From Clostridiales bacterium (lineage in GTDB: Bacteria > Bacillota > Clostridia > Christensenellales > Borkfalkiaceae), in assembly GCA_015055615.1 (NCBI GenBank), contig SVHT01000003.1, positions 185,669 through 249,668 of the forward strand: DNA of 64,000 nt, read 5' to 3'. Below are positions 33,180-42,215 of this stretch, piece by piece. The stretch's first letter is position 1, and every line of letters starts with the position of its first letter. The position numbers and the translations under genes were made by a program. The notes beneath the pieces are model-generated. The model saw only the letters and a list, made by a program, of their open reading frames with translations, did not search any database and was not told where the DNA came from.

Positions 33180-34232
33180 ATGAAAAAGACAAAAAGATGG
33201 TTATGTTTGGCGATTGGTTTGAGTATGGTGGCGGGGCTTTCCTTTACCTCGTGTAAAAAGGACGATATTCCCGCAGAGGAAATTACGGTGTATATGCCCG
33301 ACGGCGCGCCTGCGTTGGCGCTTGCGGGGCTGATGAGCCAAGATACGCTTGGGGACGGGGTGACCTACCGCGTGGTAAATGCGGCGCAGATTGCCGCGAC
33401 TACGACGAACGCCGATAGGGAAAAAAATGCCGACCTTTGCGTGATGCCTATCAATGCTGCGGCAAAATTGCACGGGGAGAGCGGGGAGTATACCATGCTC
33501 GGCGCGGTCACGCACGGGAATTTGTATATGATAGAGGTGCTCACTGCGAACGACGTTGTACCGCCCGAACCTATTTTTGAAGGGTACACGGCGGAGAATC
33601 TGTCGACGCTCATCGGGAAAAAGGTGGGCGTATTGCAGATTAACAACGTGCCGGGGTTGACCTTTAAGGCGGTTTTAAACAAGCACGGTATCCCTTGGCA
33701 GGAAATGACGAGCGCGGGGAGCGTAGCGGTAGATAAGGTCAATTTGGTGGCGCTCACGGATGCAAGCGCGGTGACGAGCGTGAGCGCGAAATGTTTCGTG
33801 ATTGCAGAGCCCGCGGCGACGGCGCAAGCGAAAAACAATTTTTCTATCGTGGGGGATTTGCAGTCTCTCTACGGCGGTGAAAACGGGTATCCGCAGGCGG
33901 TTTTGCTGGCAAAAACGGAATTGGTGGAAAGCAAAAGCGCATGGCTGAAGGAGTTTGCGGTAAAGGTGCAAGAATCGGCGGTTTGGCTGGCGAGCGCGAG
34001 TGGAAACGAGGTTGTGGCGGCGGTAAACGCGCACATGGCGGACGCGGACATGACGACGAGCCTGAAAGCTCCCCTTTTGACGGCGGACGTGTTGGGGCGT
34101 TGCGGTGTGCGGTTTGCATACGCGGGGGATATCAAGGACGAGGCGACGGCGTTTTTGGAAGATTTGATTACGGTCAACGCGCAGGCGACAAAGTTGCCGA
34201 CGGAGGCGTTCTTCTGGGCGTATACGCCTTAA
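33180..34232 (+). CDS. ABC importer substrate-binding lipoprotein, NMT1/SsuA-like
   Basis: A 350-residue lipoprotein. The signal peptide ends SFTSC, a lipobox-like site at Cys22 or nearby. The mature part fits a type II periplasmic-binding fold of the NMT1/THI5/SsuA group: YMPDGAPALALAGLM at the start, DLCVMPINAAAKLH, GKKVGVLQINNVPGLTFKAV, and CFVIAEPAATAQ. Known members bind alkanesulfonates, taurine, nitrate or thiamine precursors, and the ligand here is not determinable. The permease and ATPase genes follow in order, making a complete importer. Confidence 0.85.
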   Translation: MKKTKRWLCLAIGLSMVAGLSFTSCKKDDIPAEEITVYMPDGAPALALAGLMSQDTLGDGVTYRVVNAAQIAATTTNADREKNADLCVMPINAAAKLHGESGEYTMLGAVTHGNLYMIEVLTANDVVPPEPIFEGYTAENLSTLIGKKVGVLQINNVPGLTFKAVLNKHGIPWQEMTSAGSVAVDKVNLVALTDASAVTSVSAKCFVIAEPAATAQAKNNFSIVGDLQSLYGGENGYPQAVLLAKTELVESKSAWLKEFAVKVQESAVWLASASGNEVVAAVNAHMADADMTTSLKAPLLTADVLGRCGVRFAYAGDIKDEATAFLEDLITVNAQATKLPTEAFFWAYTP

Positions 34233-34260
34233 AAAATTGTAAAAACGGGAGTGATATTTT

Positions 34261-35016
34261 TTGAAAAAGATTGTGCTGAAAAATTGCATAAGCGCGTTGG
34301 TGGCGGTGGCGTTTTTGTTCGGCGCGTGGGTGCTTGCTTGGGTGGCAATCGGGAACGAATTGCTCGTGCCTGCGCCGTGGAAATGCTTGGGCGTGCTCGG
34401 CTCGCTTTGTAAAACGCGGGAGTTTTGGACGTCCTTTGGAGGGACGTTTGCTAGGACGTTGACGGCGTTTGTGATTTCCTTTATCTTGGCGGCGGTCTTT
34501 GCGCTGATTGCCTATCTTTCGCCTGCTTTTGCGCGCGTGTTTTCGCCTATTGTGACGGCGCTGCGCTCCTTGCCCGTGCTGGCGGTATTGCTGATTTTGT
34601 GGCTGATTTTGGGGGCGGGGGACGCGCCGATTGCGGTGGCGTTTTTGTCCCTGTTTCCGATGCTCTATACCGCGATTTTGACGGCGCTTTCCGCCGTGGA
34701 CGAGGATTTGATTGTGATGAGCCGTGTGTATGACGTGCCCTTGCGCAAGCGGATTTTTTCGCTGTATTTGCCCTCGGCGGCGCCGTACGTGTTAAAGGAA
34801 TCTGGGGCGGCGCTTGCCTTTTCGTTAAAGCTTGTCGTGTCGGCAGAGGTCGTTGCGCGGACGGCGAAGAGCTTGGGCGGGTTGATGGACGACGCGCGGG
34901 CGTGGGGGGAGATTCCTACGCTGTTTGCGTTGGTCGTAGCGACGTTTGTGACGGCGGTGGTTTTGGAGAGCGTTACCGCCTTGCTTGCACGCGCCGTCGA
35001 AAGGAGGGTAAAATGA
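34261..35016 (+). CDS. ABC importer permease, SsuC/TauC-like
   Basis: A 251-residue membrane protein with about six helices. The cytoplasmic coupling loop AAPYVLKESGAALAFSLKLV corresponds to the EAA motif of SsuC/TauC/ThiX permeases. The start is TTG at 34261 with GGGAGTGAT ahead of it; no ATG fits. Its stop overlaps the ATPase start (ATGA), showing translational coupling. Confidence 0.87.
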   Translation: MKKIVLKNCISALVAVAFLFGAWVLAWVAIGNELLVPAPWKCLGVLGSLCKTREFWTSFGGTFARTLTAFVISFILAAVFALIAYLSPAFARVFSPIVTALRSLPVLAVLLILWLILGAGDAPIAVAFLSLFPMLYTAILTALSAVDEDLIVMSRVYDVPLRKRIFSLYLPSAAPYVLKESGAALAFSLKLVVSAEVVARTAKSLGGLMDDARAWGEIPTLFALVVATFVTAVVLESVTALLARAVERRVK

Positions 35017-35678
35017 AACTTTGCATTTCAAAATCGTATGAAAAACAGGTCGTTTTTGAGAATTTGGAACTCGATATCAAGCAAGGGGAAATTTTGTGCG
35101 TCCTGGGGGAATCTGGCGGTGGTAAGACGACGCTTCTCAATATGTTGGCGGGGCTGACGGCGTTTGAGGGAACAATCGACGGCGCGCCGACAAAGGTAGG
35201 GTATATCTTTCAAGAACCGCGACTTTTGCCCAATTTGACGGTGGAAGAAAATCTGCGGTACGTGGGCGGAACGCCCGAAAAAATTGACGAGCTGTTGCAA
35301 AAAACCGAACTGACGGCGTGTCGGAATAAAAAACCGCGCGCTCTTTCGGGGGGTGAAAAACAGCGGGTGGCGATTGCGCGCGCCTTTTTGAGCGATAGTG
35401 AAGTGTTGCTCTTGGACGAGCCTTTTTCATCTTTGGATACCGCTTTAAAAATTCGCCTTGCAGGGGTGTTTGCTACGCTGTGGAAGACGGAAAAAAAGAC
35501 GGCGGTTTTCGTTACGCACGATATTGAAGAGGCGTGTATGCTGGCGCACCGCGTCGTGGTGTTAAAGAGCGGAAAAATTGCCCTTGATTTAGATATGGGT
35601 GGGGGGGATTTGCCTCGAAAGTACGGAGAAAACTCCTTTATCAAAGAAAAAATATTGGCGACGCTTGTCGGCGAATAA
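35013..35678 (+). CDS. ABC importer ATP-binding protein, SsuB/TauB-like
   Basis: A 221-residue ATPase. Walker A GESGGGKTT (about 27-35), a Q-loop in GYIFQEPRLLPN, signature LSGGEKQRVAIARA, Walker B VLLLDEPF and the H-loop VTHDIEEA are all present, and EPFSSLD is the D-loop. It energises the permease before it. GGAGGG inside the permease end precedes the ATG at 35013. Confidence 0.92.
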   Translation: MKLCISKSYEKQVVFENLELDIKQGEILCVLGESGGGKTTLLNMLAGLTAFEGTIDGAPTKVGYIFQEPRLLPNLTVEENLRYVGGTPEKIDELLQKTELTACRNKKPRALSGGEKQRVAIARAFLSDSEVLLLDEPFSSLDTALKIRLAGVFATLWKTEKKTAVFVTHDIEEACMLAHRVVVLKSGKIALDLDMGGGDLPRKYGENSFIKEKILATLVGE

Positions 35679-35699
35679 AAAGTTTTTAGTGAAATTCGC

Positions 35700-35728
35700 T
35701 TGTTTTTATCGATAAAATGCGGTATAAT
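35700..35728 (+). promoter_or_regulatory. rex promoter with palindromic spacer
   Basis: TTGTTT (35700-35705), a 17-bp spacer and TATAAT (35723-35728). A perfect palindrome TTTTATCGATAAAA (35704-35717) fills most of the spacer and could be an operator. It does not match the usual clostridial Rex site TTGTTAANNNNTTAACAA. Confidence 0.78.
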
Positions 35729-35753
35729 GATAAAAAACGATTAGGAGAACCGT

Positions 35754-36392
35754 ATGGAAAACGAAAAGGAAATATCCAAGGCGACGCTTGCGCGAATGCC
35801 GTTGTATTTGCATTTTTTACAGGAAGAGGACTCGAAAGGGGCGCAATATATCTCGTCCACGGTAATTGCGCAGAATATTTCGGTTTCGTCGGTGTTGGTG
35901 CGTAAGGATTTGGCGTTGGTATCCTCCGAGGCGGGACGGCCTCGTTTGGGGTTTGCGATTTCGCGGTTGATTGTGGATATTGAAAAGTTTTTGGGCTATG
36001 ATAATCTGTCGGATGCGGTCATCGTCGGCGCGGGTGGTTTGGGACGCGCGTTTTTGGGGTATGAAGGCTTTAAAAGCAACGGTTTGAATATCGTGGCGGC
36101 GTTTGATATTTCCGAAAAATTGATTGGGACGCAAGTCATGGGCAAGGAAATTTTGCCCTTGTCTGCGTTGAAGGCGTTCGTGGAAGAGCATAAGATACGC
36201 ATTGGTATTATCACCGTGCCGAAAGTGGCGGCGCAGGGGGTTTTAAACCAAATGGTGGATGCGGGGATTCAGGCGATTTGGAATTTTGCGCCCGCGCCTT
36301 TGCGCGTGCCGAAAGATATTATCTTAAAGACGGAAGATTTGGCGGCGTCCTTGGCGATGCTCGCGGGGAAATTGTATAAACGGCACGATTGA
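35754..36392 (+). CDS. rex: Redox-sensing transcriptional repressor Rex
   Basis: A 212-residue repressor that senses the NADH/NAD+ ratio. The N-terminal winged helix contains ISSTVIAQNISVSSVLVRKD and a wing with SEAGRPRLGF. The NAD-binding Rossmann domain has VGAGGLGRAFLGY (91-103), then AAFDISEKLIGT and a C-terminal helix that swaps between subunits. Rex usually represses fermentation and hydrogen-metabolism genes when NADH is low, which fits an anaerobe. It has its own promoter; tilS follows at once. Confidence 0.93.
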   Translation: MENEKEISKATLARMPLYLHFLQEEDSKGAQYISSTVIAQNISVSSVLVRKDLALVSSEAGRPRLGFAISRLIVDIEKFLGYDNLSDAVIVGAGGLGRAFLGYEGFKSNGLNIVAAFDISEKLIGTQVMGKEILPLSALKAFVEEHKIRIGIITVPKVAAQGVLNQMVDAGIQAIWNFAPAPLRVPKDIILKTEDLAASLAMLAGKLYKRHD

Positions 36393-36439
36393 TTTTGGCG
36401 TTCAACGCGATACGCTCGCGGGGTAACGGAGTTTTTGTT

Positions 36440-37759
36440 ATGGATTTGAAGAAGTTTTCGGGCAAAAAAATATGCGTAGCGGTAAGCGGCGGAGCGGACT
36501 CCGTCGCCTTATTGCATTATTTGAAAAGCCATGAAAGCGAGTGCGGTTTTTCGTTGTCGGCGGTGCATTGCGAGCATGGAATTCGAGGGGAGGAAAGCCT
36601 TGCGGATATGGCGTTCGTGCAAGAGCTTTGCAAGAAGTTAGAGGTTGAATTGGCGGTGTTTGCGCAAGACTGCCCTTCGCGCGCGGAAAGGGAAAAGGTT
36701 AGTTTGGAAACGGCGGCGAGGAATTTCCGTCGGGAAGTTTTTGCCCGGATAATTGCCGAGAAGAAAGCCGATTTTATCGCGACGGCGCATCATCAAAACG
36801 ACGAGGCGGAAACGGTGCTTTTCCGTATTGCGCGCGGCGCGGCGTTGACGGGCGCGAGTGGTATGAAGGAAGAGGACGGGTGGATGATTCGTCCGTTGTT
36901 GGCTTGGAAAAAGGCGGAAATTGTGGCGTATATTACGGCGCACGGTTTGGATTTTTGCACGGATAGCACGAACGAGGACGTGGCGTTTACGCGTAACCGT
37001 CTGCGCAAAGAGGTATTGCCTGCGTTGGAAAATGCGGTGGACGGCGCGGTGGAGAATATCGCGCGGTTTGCGGTAAAGGCGGCGGAGGACGACGAATTGC
37101 TGTACGAATACGCGCGGGGGCTGTTGCGTGTGTCCGACGATGAGGACGGACGGGCGTATACCGTGGCGTTTTGCGACAAAAAACCTCTGTTTTATCGTGC
37201 GTGTTTGTTGGCGATAAAGGGGCTGGGTATCGAGCGTGATTATACGACGGCGCATTTAGACGGCGCGTACGCTCTGCAAAGTAGCGAGCGGGGCGCAAAA
37301 TGCGATTTGCCCAAGGGTGTCGAGGCGGTCAAAAACGAGCTTGGTATTGTGTTCCACGTGAAAACATTGACGAAGAAAGTCGAAAAATCTGCGCCGAAAA
37401 GGTTTAGTATGGACGGATTTGACGGGGGACGGTACGAAGTTACGCTCTCGAACGAGCCTGTGGAAGAGGTTGGCGGTTGGCGAGTGCTCCGCGCGGACGC
37501 GGACAAAATTCCGCCCTCTGCCGTGTTCCGTTTTCGACAAGAAGGGGACGTGATTGCGCGTTTTGGTGGTGGCACGAAGACTTTGAAGAAGTTTTTTAAT
37601 GAAGAGAAAACGCCCACACACGAGCGGGAATATCTGCCCTTGATTGCCGAGCCGAGCGGGGACGTTTACGCTGTTTGCGGTGTGGAAATTTCCGAAAAGA
37701 TTAAGGTGGACGATAAAACCAAAAATCGGGTATATATCCAAATTAAAAGAAAGGATTGA
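36440..37759 (+). CDS. tilS: tRNA(Ile)-lysidine synthetase
   Basis: A 439-residue enzyme. The ATP-pyrophosphatase loop is AVSGGADSVALLHYL (14-28), followed by the TilS-typical VHCEHGIRGEESLAD, FIATAHHQNDEAETVL and LTGASGMKEEDGWMIRPLL. The C-terminal tRNA-binding domain includes VIARFGGGTKTLKKFFNEEK. It modifies C34 of tRNA-Ile2 (CAU) to lysidine so that AUA is read as isoleucine; a CAU tRNA lies in this window at 53297. The frame opens at 36389, but GGAG before the ATG at 36440 and overlap with rex favour this start. Confidence 0.93.
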   Translation: MDLKKFSGKKICVAVSGGADSVALLHYLKSHESECGFSLSAVHCEHGIRGEESLADMAFVQELCKKLEVELAVFAQDCPSRAEREKVSLETAARNFRREVFARIIAEKKADFIATAHHQNDEAETVLFRIARGAALTGASGMKEEDGWMIRPLLAWKKAEIVAYITAHGLDFCTDSTNEDVAFTRNRLRKEVLPALENAVDGAVENIARFAVKAAEDDELLYEYARGLLRVSDDEDGRAYTVAFCDKKPLFYRACLLAIKGLGIERDYTTAHLDGAYALQSSERGAKCDLPKGVEAVKNELGIVFHVKTLTKKVEKSAPKRFSMDGFDGGRYEVTLSNEPVEEVGGWRVLRADADKIPPSAVFRFRQEGDVIARFGGGTKTLKKFFNEEKTPTHEREYLPLIAEPSGDVYAVCGVEISEKIKVDDKTKNRVYIQIKRKD

Positions 37760-37795
37760 GTCCAAAAAATTGGAGGGATAGCGATTAAAGACAAT

Positions 37796-37827
37796 AAAAA
37801 ACAGCGGTCGGTGCGGTCGCTGTTTTT
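37796..37827 (+). terminator. Terminator after tilS
   Basis: AAAAACAGCG pairs with CGCTGTTTTT around a short loop that itself contains GGTCGGTGC. A T-run ends at 37827. Confidence 0.85.
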
Positions 37828-37871
37828 CTATGCTATTTTTTCTGTTTCAGGGGTTATTATATGGTAAAAAT

Positions 37872-37907
37872 AAAAAATAAAACGGCGAAACTAGTCCGCC
37901 GTTTTTG
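37872..37907 (-). terminator. Terminator of the lipoprotein gene at 37924
   Basis: Read on the minus strand, ACGGCGG and CGCCGT arms are followed by a T-rich tract. It lies 17 bp after the stop codon of the minus-strand gene. Confidence 0.8.
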
Positions 37908-37923
37908 AAAACTTTTCGTGTTG

Positions 37924-38925
37924 TTATGCGTTGGTCACGCTGCTGAGTGAGTACACGATCGTGCCCATATTATAGGCAAGCGGGGTGTAATAACGGAGCA
38001 TTACGTTGCGGTTTATGTTTAACGTGGTATCCTTCCAATTAAGCGTCGCAATTTCCGCCGTTTGCGGAAGCCCCGACGATTCGCCGTCTACGACAATGGA
38101 CGCCGTGTGATAGTCAATCGTGCGTTCGGTTTCTTCGCCGTTCAGCTTGTATTTATACGAGCCTTTGGTAGGAGCGGCGGAAAGGGCTACGGAATACTTC
38201 TGCGAATAGCCCGCAAAGGGGTTGAAGATCTGTACCGCAGCGTTGGTGCCTGCCGGCATTGCGCGGAAGGCGATGGGGAACTGTTCGTTGTCTAAAACGC
38301 TGCATTTCGAGCTGTACGCGCCGAACACAAACTTCTTTTCTTCCAAAACCTTGTCGTAGTCGGGGAGGTGAGACGTCGTATCAACGTCGTATTCCGTCAT
38401 CGTGCAATACCCAAATCCGTTTTCGTATACCGTTTCGATTTTGTAGCAGAATACCGAATAGCAATCGCTGGCTTTGAACGCGCCGGAATTGGTGATAGGG
38501 GTATGGCTGAGAATAGTCTTCGACGAGGATATGGGGCGCAAATTGTTTACGCCACCCGCCTGGTGGAATTTCACCGTGGTGGTTACGAAATCGTTTCTCG
38601 TTTCCTTATCGCCGTTTACCTCAAAGGTTACCGCTAATTGGAGGCTGGAAGTGCTGGTGTAGGTTTTATCGTCTTTTTCCCAATCGAGCGTCGTTTTGTA
38701 CGTGCCGTCGTAATCGATTTTATAATTGACAAACGAGCTGTAAGAAGGGGTAAAGGATACGTCGTATACAAGGGATTCGTGCGTCGGGTCCTCGTTGGTG
38801 TATTCGGTGTTGAGGTCCCAATAATTGACGAAAGTGATAGGGGCTTCGTTTGCCGAACAAGCGCCCAAAGCGAGCGTGGCGCATGCGAGTGTTGCCGCAA
38901 AAGCGGCGAAAAGTTTCTTCTTCAT
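37924..38925 (-). CDS. Hypothetical lipoprotein
   Basis: A 333-residue lipoprotein with a clear signal peptide and lipobox LALGAC (Cys at about 22). The mature protein is rich in Thr, Ser and Tyr and is strand-rich, with repeated patterns such as YDVSFTPSYSSFVNYKIDYD and TTTVKFHQAGGVNNLRPISS. No enzymatic motif or known family is recognised. GGAG precedes the ATG, and a promoter with good spacing lies upstream. It is transcribed divergently from addB and probably acts on the outer face of the membrane. Confidence 0.78.
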   Translation of the reverse strand: MKKKLFAAFAATLACATLALGACSANEAPITFVNYWDLNTEYTNEDPTHESLVYDVSFTPSYSSFVNYKIDYDGTYKTTLDWEKDDKTYTSTSSLQLAVTFEVNGDKETRNDFVTTTVKFHQAGGVNNLRPISSSKTILSHTPITNSGAFKASDCYSVFCYKIETVYENGFGYCTMTEYDVDTTSHLPDYDKVLEEKKFVFGAYSSKCSVLDNEQFPIAFRAMPAGTNAAVQIFNPFAGYSQKYSVALSAAPTKGSYKYKLNGEETERTIDYHTASIVVDGESSGLPQTAEIATLNWKDTTLNINRNVMLRYYTPLAYNMGTIVYSLSSVTNA

Positions 38926-38960
38926 GGAAAAATCTCCGTTTTTTATTGCTAATTACCCCT

Positions 38961-38989
38961 ATTATAGCACATATTTTTCGATTTGTAAA
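38961..38989 (-). promoter_or_regulatory. Promoter of the lipoprotein gene
   Basis: On the minus strand TTTACA (38989-38984), a 17-bp spacer ending TGC, and TATAAT (38966-38961), an extended -10 form. Confidence 0.78.
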
Positions 38990-39050
38990 AACAAAATTGA
39001 GATTTAATGAAAATTCTTGTGAAAAAAAGATAAAAATTTCCCGTTGGATA

Positions 39051-39059
39051 TGTTATAAT
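39051..39059 (+). promoter_or_regulatory. Extended -10 promoter of addBA
   Basis: TGTTATAAT has the TG extension one base before TATAAT. The -35 region at the matching distance is poor, as is common for extended -10 promoters. It lies 30 bp ahead of addB. Confidence 0.65.
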
Positions 39060-39089
39060 AGTGGTAAAGAAAGTTTTTTGGGGGTTGCC

Positions 39090-42000
39090 ATGAACGCAGT
39101 GTTAAAAGCGTATACCTTGTCCGAGTGTATGGAAGTGATGGCGGAATACGTCCACGCATACGAACAACAGGGGCGGCGGAATTTGATTTTCTGCGAGGAC
39201 CGTTTGACTTTGATTGCCGAACGGGCGTTACTCCGCGCCACGGGAGGGACCTTTCTTTCGTCTGTGTCCACGTTTGCGCGTTTTATGAAGGCGGACGGAC
39301 GGACGATTAGCAAGCAAGGCTCGGTAATGGCGGTGGGCGAAGTGATGACTCGCCTGCAACGGGAGGGGAAATTGCAATGCTTTACCTCGCTTGCGGGGGT
39401 AGGCAATAACGCGCGGTGTATTTACGAGGCGTTGGCGCAGTTTTCCGCGTCGGAAATTACCCCTGAAACCTTGCGAGAGAGCATGGCGCAGCTCCCCGAA
39501 GATATGCTCAAAAGGAAACTGTCCGATTTGGCGCTTATCTACGAGGGGTATGCCTCGTTTTTAAAGGAAAATGCCTTTTTGGACGAGAGTAAATATCTGT
39601 CCTTGCTCCCCAAGCGAATTCGCGAAGAGGGGTTGTTAAAGGGTTGCAACGTATTTTTCTTAGGCTACGGCTCGTTTACGGCGCAGGCGCGGGAAACGGT
39701 GCGCGCGGCGTTGGAGACGGCGGATAACGTCATTGGCGTTTTTTGCGCGGGCGAGGAGGATTTATACGCCAACAAAGGCGCGGACGCGTTCGAGCGTGTG
39801 TGTCGAGAGTACGGCAACGTGCAGGTGCGCTCTTTGGGGACGCCGTTGGAGGGCGACGCGGAGAAGTTGCGTAAGAGTTTGTTTAATCCCGTGCGTCCGA
39901 AAGGAAAAACAAAGACGGATAAAATCCTCGTTTTCGAGGGGGAGGATAAAAACGCCGAGGCGGAGTTCGTCGCGATGAAAATTCGCCGCTTTATGCAGGA
40001 AAACGAGGGGGGACGGTATCGAGATATTGCCGTTTTGCTCCCGAACGTAGAGGGGTATGCTTTGCCCTTGAAAAAGGCGTTTTCCGAATATGGAATCCCC
40101 TATTTTATCGATGAGAAACGCTCGCTGAAAAATCATCCGCTTTCCCGATTTATACTCGATTGTTTTCGAGTGGTGCGGGAGCGGTTTTCGCCGCTTGCCG
40201 TGCAGTCGCTTGCGGGGAATCTGTTTTTTGGCGAGAGCGACGAATACAGAAATTATCTGCTGAAATTCGCCAATTACCGCGGGGGCGCGAAACGGGAAAT
40301 CAAGACGGGCGACGCGGTGCGCGCGTTCGATAATCAAAAATTGGAGTCGGGCAGAGAACGGCTCTTGCTTGCAACCAAAAATATTCCGTCTAAGGGAAAA
40401 GGCAAGGCGTATTGCGCCGCCGTTTGGAAACTGTTGGACGATTTTAATGCGTACGCGCGGTTGGAAGAGTTGGAAACGCAGGTTGACGACGTGGCGCAAA
40501 AGGGGTATTTATCGCAAATTCGGCGCGCTTTGGAGGGCGTATTGATAGAGGCGGAGCTGTTGACGGGCAACAAGGAAATGACGGTGGCGGAGTTTGAGGC
40601 TGTGTTAAAGGACGGCTTGGACGCCACGGAAATCTCGTTGATTCCGTTGAAAGCGGACGCGGTGTTTGTCGGGGGAATTACGGACAGCCGTATCGAAAAG
40701 GTGCGCGCGTTGTTTGCGATGGGTATGACGGACGAAGTGCCCTATTGTGGGAGTGATACCGCGATTATCTCCGATAAAGAAATCAAGCGCTTGGCGGACG
40801 TGCAAGCGGCGTTAGAGCCGACGGTTGCCGAGGTGAATCAAAGGACGAGGGAGTGTGTTTGTTTAAACCTTTGTACTTTTTCGGACAAGCTGTATTTGAG
40901 TTATCCCTTGGCGGCGGACGGGAGCGATCCGTCGCTGAGCGAGGTTTTTCGCTACGTACACGGCGCGTTTTGCGGTGTGAACGGGGAAAAAATACAGCCG
41001 ATAAAAGCGCTTTCGACGGACGATTTTCGTTACCGTTGCAGCGCGTTGGCGCCTGCGTTCCGTCAGTATCTGATAGAGCGGAACGAGTATGAGCTTTGCC
41101 ATGAGGACGTCAGAAAGGAATACGCCTCTTTGCACGAGGCTTTGGATAAGCTTGGCGTGCAGGCGGACGACGATTATTTTAAAAAGCGCGAGGGGCACGT
41201 TGCGGTGCAACGGGGCGAGGAGTTGTTTTTCCGTGACGGAAAGATTTCGCCCACTTCCTTGGAGGGGTATTTTGCCTGTCCGTTTAAGAATTTTGCCGAG
41301 CGCGGTTTGCGCTTGAAGGAGCGGGAAGAGGCGGCGGTTTTGGCGGTCGATACGGGGAATTTTATCCACGAGATTTTGGAAAGAACGACGGTAAAAGCGC
41401 CGGAGATTAATTCTGTGGACGAAATGCGCGCGTATGCAACGGAAGTGGGGCAGGAGCTGTTGAAAGGCTCGTTGTACGCTTTGCAACAGGATACGGAATC
41501 GGGCGTTTACTTCTCGGAAAAGTTGGTAAAAGAGGGCGCGGACGTGGCGGTGGCTGCGTACAGCCAAATTAAAAATTCTGCATATTTGGTGGAGCAAACG
41601 GAGACGAAGGTAGAGGGCGACGGCTTTTTCGGACGCGTGGATCGGGTGGACGGCACCGATAAATACGTGCGTGTTATCGATTATAAAACGGGACATATCG
41701 ACGACAGCGCGAGCGCCTATTACACGGGAAGAAAATTGCAAATGCAGCTATACATGTCCGCGTTAAAGGGGGAACGTATCCCCGCCGGCGTGTTCTATTT
41801 CCCCGCGTCGATGGAGTATGCAAGCGAGGAAGAGGGGCGGTTCCGTATGAAGGGCTTTTTGAACGGAGATAGGGACGCGCTTCTTTGCGGCGACGTGCAT
41901 TTGACCGAGGAAAAAAAGAGTGAATATTTTGCGGCTTCGTTGAAAAAGGACCCGAAGGCGACCAAGGTTATGGACGAGGCGACCTTCCGTGATTTCTTAG

Positions 42001-42215
42001 ATTACGCGGTGCTGGTTTCAAGGCGAGGCGGGGAAGAAATTAAGGACGGGTATATTGCGCCCACACCCTACGAGGACGCGTGCAAGTTCTGTAAATACGG
42101 CGGTATGTGCGGTTTTGATTGCGATACGCATAAGCCGAGAAAGGAAGATGCAATCGAGCCGAAGTCGATTGCGGCAATCGCTAAAAAGGAAAGGGAGGGG
42201 GACGACCGTGCGTAA
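39090..42215 (+). CDS. addB: AddB subunit of the ATP-dependent helicase/nuclease
   Basis: A 1041-residue subunit of AddAB, which resects double-strand breaks for recombination. The C-terminal PD-(D/E)XK nuclease shows GRVDRVDGTDKYVRVIDYKTG split as expected. The iron-sulfur cluster cysteines are visible: one in GYFACPFKNFAERGL and three in CKFCKYGGMCGFDCD near the end. The N-terminal half is a degenerate helicase domain, as usual. ORF space continues upstream, but the ATG at 39090 starts the typical N-terminus. The addA gene overlaps its end by 8 bp. Confidence 0.88.
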   Translation: MNAVLKAYTLSECMEVMAEYVHAYEQQGRRNLIFCEDRLTLIAERALLRATGGTFLSSVSTFARFMKADGRTISKQGSVMAVGEVMTRLQREGKLQCFTSLAGVGNNARCIYEALAQFSASEITPETLRESMAQLPEDMLKRKLSDLALIYEGYASFLKENAFLDESKYLSLLPKRIREEGLLKGCNVFFLGYGSFTAQARETVRAALETADNVIGVFCAGEEDLYANKGADAFERVCREYGNVQVRSLGTPLEGDAEKLRKSLFNPVRPKGKTKTDKILVFEGEDKNAEAEFVAMKIRRFMQENEGGRYRDIAVLLPNVEGYALPLKKAFSEYGIPYFIDEKRSLKNHPLSRFILDCFRVVRERFSPLAVQSLAGNLFFGESDEYRNYLLKFANYRGGAKREIKTGDAVRAFDNQKLESGRERLLLATKNIPSKGKGKAYCAAVWKLLDDFNAYARLEELETQVDDVAQKGYLSQIRRALEGVLIEAELLTGNKEMTVAEFEAVLKDGLDATEISLIPLKADAVFVGGITDSRIEKVRALFAMGMTDEVPYCGSDTAIISDKEIKRLADVQAALEPTVAEVNQRTRECVCLNLCTFSDKLYLSYPLAADGSDPSLSEVFRYVHGAFCGVNGEKIQPIKALSTDDFRYRCSALAPAFRQYLIERNEYELCHEDVRKEYASLHEALDKLGVQADDDYFKKREGHVAVQRGEELFFRDGKISPTSLEGYFACPFKNFAERGLRLKEREEAAVLAVDTGNFIHEILERTTVKAPEINSVDEMRAYATEVGQELLKGSLYALQQDTESGVYFSEKLVKEGADVAVAAYSQIKNSAYLVEQTETKVEGDGFFGRVDRVDGTDKYVRVIDYKTGHIDDSASAYYTGRKLQMQLYMSALKGERIPAGVFYFPASMEYASEEEGRFRMKGFLNGDRDALLCGDVHLTEEKKSEYFAASLKKDPKATKVMDEATFRDFLDYAVLVSRRGGEEIKDGYIAPTPYEDACKFCKYGGMCGFDCDTHKPRKEDAIEPKSIAAIAKKEREGDDRA

